Source: Desulfurococcales archaeon ex4484_217_1
Lineage (GTDB): Archaea > Thermoproteota > Thermoprotei_A > EX4484-217-1
Length of the DNA: 7,016 nucleotides
Direction: 5' to 3'
Assembly: GCA_002254745.1 (NCBI GenBank)
Contig: NJED01000071.1
Span: forward strand, 1 to 7,016
Shown here: piece by piece, positions 1-5,452 of the stretch
Layout of the letters: each line of letters opens with the position of its first letter
Numbering within the stretch: the first letter of the stretch is position 1
The notes under the pieces: model-generated
Databases searched by the model: none
Seen by the model: the letters and a program-made list of their open reading frames with translations, nothing else
What the model was told of the DNA's origin: nothing
Program-made: the position numbers and the translations under genes

Positions 1-200
1 GTACGAGGAAATTAAAACCTGCATATGTTTTTGAAAGTGATTTTTTAGATGATCCTAGTAGGCCAGGCACTGTGGTTTATCCCTGGGTGATGGTTAATAA
101 TCAACGTGAATTACTAAATAAAGATAGTAGCTTAGAAGAATATTTCGCGAGGATAAACGTTGATAACATAGTTAGGTTCTATAAAGTAGAGCCTCCATAG
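1..200 (+). CDS. 3' end of an unrecognised protein (partial)
   Basis: An open frame enters from the left edge (first full codon at 3) and ends at a TAG at 198-200, giving the last 65 residues of a protein. The visible piece contains ESDFLDDPSRPGTVVYPW at its start and ends FYKVEPP. It is mixed polar and hydrophobic with several aromatics, has no membrane segment, and I do not recognise a family. Its codon use resembles the genes that follow. The next gene on the same strand starts 66 bases later, so the two could share a transcript. The reading frame one base off stays open from 185 to a TAA at 278-280, so the annotated end might be a frameshift rather than the true C-terminus. That is only a possibility. 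Confidence 0.6.
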   Translation, partial: TRKLKPAYVFESDFLDDPSRPGTVVYPWVMVNNQRELLNKDSSLEEYFARINVDNIVRFYKVEPP

Positions 201-266
201 ACCTTAGGGAAGTAATGAGAAAAATAGGAATACTTGTTTCAGAATATTTCACGTTAGGGTTAGGTT

Positions 267-650
267 GTGGAGGAACCTAAGTGGATTCAGGTTTACCATA
301 AAATACTAGATTTCCTTGAAAAACACGATAAGAAGAGAAGATTTAATTTTAAAGGTGATTTAGCTAGAGAGTTTGAAAAGTTAAGAGAAAAATTCAGAGA
401 TAGCTTCATAGAATATATTTTAGGTTTAGAAGTAAATGTCGCTAAAGAGTGGATAAACCGCTTATTTGAAGAAATTAAATTGCTAAAGAAAAACCTTAAT
501 ATTGATGGTGTTCTATTTTCCAAAGAACTCAGAAGTTTTCTCGAAGACCCTCATGCGCATTTGAGGAAGAAGATTTTCAATTACATGTATGATTTATTTA
601 GACTTAAAATAGATACTGAGAGTTTGAGCAGGTGGCTGGAGCTGCTTTAA
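267..650 (+). CDS. Helical hypothetical protein, possibly the N-terminal part of the downstream nuclease
   Basis: A 127-residue ORF from a GTG at 267; the upstream in-frame TAG at 261-263 makes this the earliest possible start. No strong ribosome binding site is visible. The protein is charged and almost entirely predicted helix: Lys/Glu/Arg-rich helices around residues 20-55, 57-78, 84-112 and 116-127, no cysteines, no signal peptide and no membrane span. I do not recognise a family. Its last 19 bases overlap the nuclease-like gene in the frame one base back. The nuclease frame is open from 620, and reading across a -1 shift near 620-632 gives a plausible continuous helix. It may therefore be an accessory domain of one roughly 420-residue protein, or a small protein translationally coupled to the nuclease. 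I cannot separate these from sequence alone. Confidence 0.65.
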   Translation: MEEPKWIQVYHKILDFLEKHDKKRRFNFKGDLAREFEKLREKFRDSFIEYILGLEVNVAKEWINRLFEEIKLLKKNLNIDGVLFSKELRSFLEDPHAHLRKKIFNYMYDLFRLKIDTESLSRWLELL

Positions 651-1549
651 GAACTTCTCTTAGAACAAATATGAGATCTATTTATCAGGGATGGGTTATT
701 GCTGCAACACTAAATCTGTTAGCTGAGGAAGGAGGCTATCTTGTTTACCCTGAACATAAGTACATTTCATTTGAAAGATCTGGTAAGCAGAAGTTAGGAT
801 GGATACCTCCAAACGTAGTAATGTATGTTGAGGGGAAAGGGTTCCTTAGTTTATTCATAGAAGCTCCGAGACCTATTGGCTGGGAGGATACTCAAGATCT
901 AAAAAGAGCTTGGAGATTTTACACTGCTCTAAGACCTGACATGCTAGTTTATGGTGGAAAAGTGCTAAATATAGTTAGACTTGGCCAAGATCCTCCAATA
1001 GAAAGACCTCACATGATAATTGAGTGCAAGGAGCTTGAAGATTGGTACGTTAGGGTTAGGGATATGAGGGGACCTTTCGCTAAACCGCTAACTGCTGAAG
1101 AATGGAGAAGCAAATGGATTCAAGGATTATGGGATGGTTTAGCAGATATCTTGGGTGTGAAAAGAGCGGAAGCTGTAGAAACAGTTAAGGAGAAGAAAAC
1201 TCTTAGGCTTAAGGAACCTCAAATACTTACTCTTTACAGGAAATTCTACAACCCTGACGTAATGGTTTTGGTTTCAAGAGCAAGAGTTCCCGAAAACATT
1301 GTAGAAGAGTTAAAAGAAAACAAAATAGAAGTTGTTGATAACATAGGTTATAACAGAGAGAATCTTAAAGAACTTATTGAAATACTTTTGAAAATAGCTA
1401 AACACACCCCAGGTAAAATATCCATGGAAATAGATTGGGAGACCTATGCACAATTTGAAAAACTAAGAAGAATGTTTAGAACAAGTAGAGAGAGGTTGCT
1501 AAGGAAGATGATTAAGCTTGCTTTAAAACATAAGGAGGAACTTCTATAA
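632..1549 (+). CDS. PD-(D/E)XK nuclease-like protein with C-terminal ribbon-helix-helix-like tail
   Basis: A 305-residue protein. Seen: a long helix at about residues 14-33 ending in Glu32-Glu33, then strands, Pro102-Asp103 within LRPDMLVYGG, and Glu131-Cys132-Lys133 within HMIIECKELEDW. The order helix-Glu, PD, ExK is the active-site layout of PD-(D/E)XK nucleases (restriction enzymes, Holliday-junction resolvases, RecB-type nucleases), so metal-dependent DNA cleavage is inferred. Trp-rich motifs (IGWED, AEEWRSKW, QGLWDG) flank the core. The last 44 residues (about 262-305) have a strand followed by two helices (ISMEIDWETYAQF, then TSRERLLRKMIKLAL), resembling a ribbon-helix-helix DNA-binding or dimerisation unit. 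The start is uncertain: GTG 632 overlaps the upstream ORF by 19 bases, and ATG 671 would remove 13 residues without touching the core. The upstream ORF may be part of the same protein. No partner methyltransferase is visible. Confidence 0.75.
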   Translation: MAGAALRTSLRTNMRSIYQGWVIAATLNLLAEEGGYLVYPEHKYISFERSGKQKLGWIPPNVVMYVEGKGFLSLFIEAPRPIGWEDTQDLKRAWRFYTALRPDMLVYGGKVLNIVRLGQDPPIERPHMIIECKELEDWYVRVRDMRGPFAKPLTAEEWRSKWIQGLWDGLADILGVKRAEAVETVKEKKTLRLKEPQILTLYRKFYNPDVMVLVSRARVPENIVEELKENKIEVVDNIGYNRENLKELIEILLKIAKHTPGKISMEIDWETYAQFEKLRRMFRTSRERLLRKMIKLALKHKEELL

Positions 1550-1600
1550 AATACAGTATCGAGTTGAAGTTTAATTACTTCTTGAACTATAAACGTAGTT

Positions 1601-1608
1601 GAGGAGGG
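1601..1608 (+). promoter_or_regulatory. Strong ribosome binding site before the ferritin-like gene
   Basis: GAGGAGGG lies four bases before the GTG at 1613 and is a near-perfect match to the archaeal 16S anti-Shine-Dalgarno sequence. It fixes GTG 1613 as the start. The AT-rich stretch TTTAATTA just upstream (about 1570-1577) could be a TATA element, but that is weak. Confidence 0.7.
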
Positions 1609-1612
1609 AAAT

Positions 1613-2068
1613 GTGAAAAACGCCTATGATGATGTTGTCGAAAAGCTTAAGAAACACTTGGAACTTGAAGAAAAATCGATACGAAAATACTTTAGGGTTC
1701 TTCCTAAACTCAAAAGCGGAGTGTTAAAGGAGGTTCTTAGAAGCGTACTTATCGACAGTATAGCACACAGAGAAATATTGAAAGCCATAATTAAAGTACT
1801 AAGCAGGATCAGTAAGGAAGAGTTCATTATAGAATTAGAGAAAATACCTCAAAATTACGAAGATCTAACTAAAATAGTAAGGACATTGAAAGAACATTTA
1901 GAAGCCGAAGAGAAAACTATTAAAGAAACACTATCTATCGCTGAGCAAGTTGAAATATATTCCATAAGAGAAATTTTAAGAACATTATTTGAAGATGAAA
2001 TCAGACATCATACCGTATTGAAGAATATTATAAATGTTTTTGAGGAATATTCCAAAGGATATAAGTGA
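1613..2068 (+). CDS. Ferritin-like four-helix protein with internal duplication
   Basis: A 151-residue, all-helical, acidic/basic protein starting at GTG behind a strong ribosome binding site. It consists of two copies of a helical hairpin: residues 11-63 and 91-143 align without a gap at a constant offset of 80. Shared positions include HLE-x-EEK (15-21 and 95-101), Glu40/120, Arg43/123, Asp48/128, His52/132, Leu56/136 and Ile59-60/139-140. The second copy has Glu129-Ile-Arg-His132-His133, the ExxH pattern of ferritin/rubrerythrin-type diiron helices, and Glu97, Glu99 and Glu100 could supply the other ligands. In the first copy the matching Glu is Ser49, so one half-site looks altered. By family analogy it could bind iron or another metal, or act in oxidative stress; this is inference. 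It lacks the rubredoxin zinc/iron domain of rubrerythrin. Its stop overlaps the next gene by 4 bases. Confidence 0.7.
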   Translation: MKNAYDDVVEKLKKHLELEEKSIRKYFRVLPKLKSGVLKEVLRSVLIDSIAHREILKAIIKVLSRISKEEFIIELEKIPQNYEDLTKIVRTLKEHLEAEEKTIKETLSIAEQVEIYSIREILRTLFEDEIRHHTVLKNIINVFEEYSKGYK

Positions 2069-2763
2069 TAAGGTTAGCTCTATTGTTAGCCAAAAGATAC
2101 AATATCATTAAATTGTTTGACGACAAGAAGTTACCAGTAGCCATACTTTTCATAGAAGATACTTTTTTGAAAACCACTATTTCAAATATAAAGTATCTTC
2201 TGCCATTAGCTATAATAGTGTTTGACAAAAAACTACTATGTGAAATAGAGAGCTCAAATACAGCATTAAATGGTATCCTAAAGTACTTAGATAAAGGCAA
2301 TAAATTACACTACCATGTAGTGAAGGATATGCGAATAACGTTGACCAACGTAATAGCTCATATTCCTCTGTTCTTGAAAGCGATAGAATATAGGCCTTTA
2401 AAATTCGCTATTGTGGGTTCAACAGGAATCTTAGTTAATGAAGGGCTATTATGGTTATTAGTACATTTTTGCATGTTTCCCGTATATGTGGCTAGCCCTA
2501 TAGCCATAGAGTTATCTATTATAAACAATTTCATACTTAATGATATATGGACTTTTAAGAGATTTAGAGCGGGCTCATTTCATATAAGGCTTATTAAGTA
2601 TCATTTTGCAGTAGCGGTAGGAGCCTTAGTTAACTATGTAGTATTGTTATTGTTAACTTTCCTAGGAGTATTTTACCTTCTAGCAAACTTGATAGGTATT
2701 TTCCTAGGCTATATAGCTAACTATGTTTTAAGCGAACTACTTGTTTGGGCTAGGCGCAAATAG
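2065..2763 (+). CDS. GtrA-like multi-pass membrane protein with extra N-terminal region
   Basis: A 232-residue protein starting at a GTG that overlaps the previous stop (GTGA), with AAAGGAT just upstream; translation is probably coupled. Residues about 112-232 match the GtrA-like family: LKFAIVGSTGILVNEGLLWLL, then IINNFILNDIWTFKRFR, and at the end IANYVLSELLVWARRK. There are four membrane spans at about 112-134, 139-156, 180-200 and 202-222. GtrA-like proteins are thought to move or present polyprenyl-phosphate-linked sugars for cell-surface glycosylation. Typical family members are about 120-150 residues. Here about 105 extra residues precede the domain, alternating strands (PVAILFI, LAIIVFD) and helices, with no recognisable glycosyltransferase motif such as DxD. 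That region may be a degraded or novel cytoplasmic domain. The coupling to a ferritin-like gene does not suggest an obvious shared task. Confidence 0.8.
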   Translation: MIRLALLLAKRYNIIKLFDDKKLPVAILFIEDTFLKTTISNIKYLLPLAIIVFDKKLLCEIESSNTALNGILKYLDKGNKLHYHVVKDMRITLTNVIAHIPLFLKAIEYRPLKFAIVGSTGILVNEGLLWLLVHFCMFPVYVASPIAIELSIINNFILNDIWTFKRFRAGSFHIRLIKYHFAVAVGALVNYVVLLLLTFLGVFYLLANLIGIFLGYIANYVLSELLVWARRK

Positions 2764-2824
2764 TTTATGCCCATGATTGGAGAAAACTAAGTACATAATA
2801 ATTTTAATTAAAAATAGATTGATT
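2764..2824. terminator. AT-rich convergent intergenic region, probable bidirectional termination
   Basis: Sixty-one bases separate the ends of two convergent genes. The + strand carries TTTT followed by AATT around 2800-2808, and the minus strand carries a T5 run in CTATTTTTAATT. Archaeal termination commonly occurs at such T-rich tracts without a stable hairpin. No clear stem-loop is seen. The call rests on location and composition only. Confidence 0.35.
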
Positions 2825-3711
2825 TTACGTGAACCCCGGTTTCCTTACCTTTACGACCTCTCTATTTACTAGTGTTGGCGGGATTTCGCCTTTAGCGAAA
2901 GCTATTAGATTTTCAGCTACTATATTTGCCATTTTAATTCTAGTTTCCCATGACGCACTTCCCGTATGTGGAGTTAAAATTACATTTTTTAGCTCGTATA
3001 ATGGATGGTTTGGAGGTAATGGCTCCTGCTCGTGAACGTCTAAAGCAGCTCCAGCTATCCACCCTTCCTTAAGTGCTTTCACAAGCGCGTTGGTATCTAC
3101 AACAGCTCCTCTTGCAGTATTTATTAGGAATGCTGTCTTCTTCATGAGTCTAAGTTCTTTCTCACCTATCATGTGATATGTTTCCTTAGTTAATGGTACA
3201 TGCAAAGACACAATATCTGCTTCTCTTAATAGAGTATCTAATGGTACGTATTTTGCTCCAAGCTCCTTCTCTAACTCGAGTTTTCTTCTGCGACCATAGT
3301 AAAGTATCTTCATGTTAAAACCTTTAGCTCTCCTAGCAACAGCTGAACCTATTCTCCCTAAACCTATAATGCCAAGTGTTTTACCGTGAACATCATATCC
3401 AAGCATCATCATTGGATGCCATCCTGTACCACTACGGTACCATTCGCCTCTCCTTACATACTCATCAGATTCTAAGATTCTCCTAGAAATAGCCAATATA
3501 TAATTCTTAGTCTAGGAGCGCTCTTTATAAGTTCGCAGCTGATCTTATCAGTTAACAACGTAGCTAAAGCATCTACTTCCCTGGCTTTATTTAGGATGAC
3601 GTCTCTCGGCGGTGGAGGATAATGAGGCCAAACTTCGACATCATAGTATTCCTTAAGCCTTTCAATAGCTTTTCCCGGCAGCTGTCTAGTAATGAATAAT
3701 TTAGGTTTCAA
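2825..3711 (-). pseudogene. gyaR: Glyoxylate/hydroxypyruvate reductase (D-2-hydroxyacid dehydrogenase), internally deleted and frameshifted
   Basis: Two overlapping minus-strand reading frames together make one NAD(P)H-dependent glyoxylate/hydroxypyruvate reductase. The N-terminal piece (3711-3472, from TTG, MKPKLFITRQLPGKAI) is family-like up to SAPRLRII at residue 71, then reads eight foreign residues and stops. The C-terminal piece (from about 3496) begins [18 protein letters not shown] and runs to the normal end. It holds the Rossmann motif GLGRIG and the catalytic triad: Arg in NTARGA, Glu in HEQEP, His in TPHTGSAS. What is missing between them is the conserved block with VGYDNID and NTP-x-VLT, about 41 residues compared with Pyrococcus GyaR (about 334 residues), which binds substrate. 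The join is out of frame by two bases, so this is an out-of-frame deletion of roughly 121 bases. As written it cannot make a working enzyme. A deletion in the genome or an assembly error are both possible. Confidence 0.85.
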
Positions 3712-3779
3712 GCTCTCATCCCTAAGTAATGGGAGTAATTGGTGATACTAAATTCTATCTACAATTAATTATCTAGCTT

Positions 3780-3787
3780 CTTATAAG
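3780..3787 (-). promoter_or_regulatory. Candidate TATA box for the glyoxylate reductase gene
   Basis: CTTATAAG lies in the 94-base gap upstream of the TTG at 3711, preceded on the minus strand by purine-containing TTAAG. Transcription would begin about 25 bases downstream, near 3757, leaving a leader of about 45 bases that includes AGGGATGAG (3723-3715), a reasonable ribosome binding site three bases before the TTG. The element is palindromic, so its direction is inferred from the gene. Confidence 0.45.
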
Positions 3788-3805
3788 CTTAAGGTAAAAA
3801 CGTAA

Positions 3806-4084
3806 TTATAGTTTAGCTATTGTTGTTCTCAAAATAAGGTCTTTGATTTCATTTCTCGAAGGCCTTCTACCTATTACCATTAACACGCCGTTTATTGCAA
3901 TACTTGGCGCAGGTATTACACCATATTTTAAGGTAACATTTTCGTCGAAAACTTCTTCTTCAAGAATTCTTACATTGCCTAATCTTAATTCACTAATAAC
4001 GTCCTTTACCATGTTAACTATTTCAATATGTTCTTTGCTTCCAAGTTTCTCAGATATTACTTCAACTAAAATTTCATCCATCAT
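3806..4084 (-). CDS. Thioredoxin-fold small protein lacking the CxxC active site
   Basis: A 92-residue protein starting at ATG 4084 (a second ATG follows directly), with AGGG four bases upstream. The pattern strand-helix-strand-(VIPAPSIAINGVLMV)-helix (SRNEIKDLI) matches small archaeal thioredoxin/glutaredoxin-like proteins (Thioredoxin_3 type). The Ile-Pro-Ala-Pro-Ser segment at the usual cis-proline position and the final GRRPSRNEIKDLI helix are characteristic. Where those proteins have CPxC, after the first strand, this one reads EKLGSKEH, and the whole protein contains no cysteine. Disulfide exchange is therefore not possible; a binding or structural role is inferred. The start lies 14 bases after the end of the frameshift-restored tldE (stop at 4101-4099), so it probably belongs to the tldDE transcription unit. 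Confidence 0.7.
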   Translation of the reverse strand: MMDEILVEVISEKLGSKEHIEIVNMVKDVISELRLGNVRILEEEVFDENVTLKYGVIPAPSIAINGVLMVIGRRPSRNEIKDLILRTTIAKL

Positions 4085-4098
4085 TATTCCCTAGAAGA

Positions 4099-4218
4099 TT
4101 AAAGCATGTGCTTTGTTGTATGAACGTTTTTTATAAGTACGTAAGGTGTAAATGTCGGTACTTCCACTTCCCACCATTTGATCTGATATAGCCTATTACT
4201 TAACTCATGTACATTCTT
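4099..4218 (-). pseudogene. tldE: Displaced C-terminal coding tail of tldE (frame +1)
   Basis: Directly after the TAA that ends the tldE reading frame (4219-4217), the frame shifted by one base reads 39 codons to its own TAA at 4101-4099. It encodes KNVHELSNRLYQIKWWEVEV followed by PTFTPYVLIKNVHTT. This is the expected end of a TldE/PmbA protein: family members finish with a Trp-rich strand and a proline-led strand pair ending in a V-x-x-VN/H motif. Skipping one T in ATT-T-AAG joins it to the LRIADKLQNI helix without a gap, giving a normal-length 450-residue protein. It is annotated separately because a stop codon divides it from the main frame as given. Confidence 0.8.
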
Positions 4219-5452
4219 AAATATTCTGGAGCTTATCAGCTATTCTAAGTTTTCTAATAGCTTTCACTATTCTCCCATTCCTTACTAGGAATAAAGCGTC
4301 ACGTGTTATTGTTGAGAAACTACCTTCAATGTAATTTTGAAGTCTAGTGTACCAGTTGTTAGTTACCAATATTCCATTTTTTACCTCACTTATCAACTCT
4401 TCTAGAGTATATGTGCCTGGTTTTAGTTCAAGAGACCAAGGATGAGGCGATATTAGTCCCGCGTTTGATGTGCTTTCTACACCATGTTTTACCGCTGTCT
4501 TACTGTTATGTAGCAATGTTTTTAACGTACCATTCTCTATTATGACATTTCTTCTAGTGGGCAATCCTTCGGCATCGAAGGAAACTGCTCCATAAGATTC
4601 GGGGTTTATCGGATCATCGGCTAATGTTATTTTCTCCGATAATACCTTTTCGCCAATTTTTCTTCCAGTAAATATTGAGAAGCCCATATCTACATTCAGT
4701 GCCGAAGCCATCCTCCCAATAACGTTTAGTAAATTACCCATAACCATAGGTGAAAGTATAACATCATATACGCCTGGCTCAATGCTTTCAGGTTTACTCG
4801 ATTCAATTGCATATTCAGCAGCTATCCTTGTTGCTTCAGCAATATTTTCTTCCCTAAATATTCTTCCAGAGGAGGCCCATTGACCGCTACCTTCACCCTT
4901 AAATACTCTGATGTAGTACTCGTAAGTACCATATTCTTCAACAAGAGATGCTCCAGTGGATGATGCTAAACTTCTTATACCCATTGTTATTTCAAGCATT
5001 CCAGCTACTTTATCAATATCGTAGGTAAAAGCTACTGAGAGAGCATTATCAATTATTTTCTCGGGTTCTTCGAAAGCCTTTAAAATACTTCTATGAACAG
5101 TAAATGGAACATAAGCTGGTTTAGGTTTAGGTATTGGTGCATAATATTCGGATTCTTCAATTATACTTATTTCTGAGAGCATTTTTTTAGCTAATTTTAC
5201 CGTTTCTTCAATACTTGATGTTTTAAAATTCACTACAGCTATTCTCTTATCTTTAGCTAAATACATAGATACTGTTACTTCACCCCAATCCTGGATAACA
5301 CTTGGTTGGCTATTAGCTATTTTTGCCATTACTGTTTTAGACTTATTAATGGAGACAATAGACTCTGAATATCCTGCTTCCATAATTTCCTCTAATACTT
5401 TCTCCGTTATCTCCAACACTATGTCTTTTTCTTTAACCTTTCTTTCACTCAA
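4217..5452 (-). CDS. tldE: TldE/PmbA-family protein, truncated by a 3' frameshift
   Basis: TldE (PmbA) is the non-catalytic partner of TldD in a cytoplasmic heteromeric zinc peptidase; the E. coli complex matures microcin B17 and degrades CcdA. The 411-residue frame starts at a TTG that overlaps the tldD stop (TTGA), with GGGGG about ten bases upstream, so translation is coupled. Family features: PGVYDVILSP at 227-235, the FDAEGLPTRRNVIIENGTLK segment at 292-311, LLHNSKTAVKHGVESTSNAG at 313-332, the WYTR at 367-370, and EGSFSTITRDALFLVRNGRIV at 376-396. As expected for TldE, the HExxxH zinc motif of TldD is absent. The frame ends at LRIADKLQNI, about 40 residues early; the missing C-terminus follows intact in the +1 frame to 4099. 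Unless that shift is an error or is bypassed, the product lacks its last domain strands. Confidence 0.88.
   Translation of the reverse strand: MSERKVKEKDIVLEITEKVLEEIMEAGYSESIVSINKSKTVMAKIANSQPSVIQDWGEVTVSMYLAKDKRIAVVNFKTSSIEETVKLAKKMLSEISIIEESEYYAPIPKPKPAYVPFTVHRSILKAFEEPEKIIDNALSVAFTYDIDKVAGMLEITMGIRSLASSTGASLVEEYGTYEYYIRVFKGEGSGQWASSGRIFREENIAEATRIAAEYAIESSKPESIEPGVYDVILSPMVMGNLLNVIGRMASALNVDMGFSIFTGRKIGEKVLSEKITLADDPINPESYGAVSFDAEGLPTRRNVIIENGTLKTLLHNSKTAVKHGVESTSNAGLISPHPWSLELKPGTYTLEELISEVKNGILVTNNWYTRLQNYIEGSFSTITRDALFLVRNGRIVKAIRKLRIADKLQNI

Noticed and set aside
251..264. ACGTTAGGGTTAGG, repeated exactly at 1047-1060, containing two telomere-like TTAGGG-type units.
   Set aside because: Only two copies; the second lies inside the nuclease coding region encoding a normal Y-V-R-V-R stretch. 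Chance is the simplest explanation; no array or inverted partner is seen.
632..1549. Nuclease as part of a restriction-modification or CRISPR-Cas (Cas4) system.
   Set aside because: No methyltransferase, cas genes or repeats are present, and the Cas4 four-cysteine cluster is absent (Cys132 in ECK is the only relevant cysteine).
3843..4094. Plus-strand 83-codon open frame opposite the thioredoxin-fold gene, and similar antisense frames at 293-523, 1624-1827, 2028-2300, 2829-3035 and 6059-6376.
   Set aside because: Each lies opposite a gene with clear family features or good coding character, is low-complexity Ser/Leu/Phe-rich, and has no ribosome binding site.
4125..4136. Minus-strand ACTTATAAAAAA as a TATA box for the thioredoxin-fold gene.
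   Set aside because: It falls inside the displaced tldE tail, where it encodes the conserved VLIKN strand, and the gene is close enough to be in the tldDE unit. It could act as an internal promoter but is not supported.
4102..4216. The gap after the tldE stop as a noncoding or RNA-bearing intergenic region.
   Set aside because: It translates in one frame to the missing TldE C-terminus; no tRNA or other RNA fold is evident.
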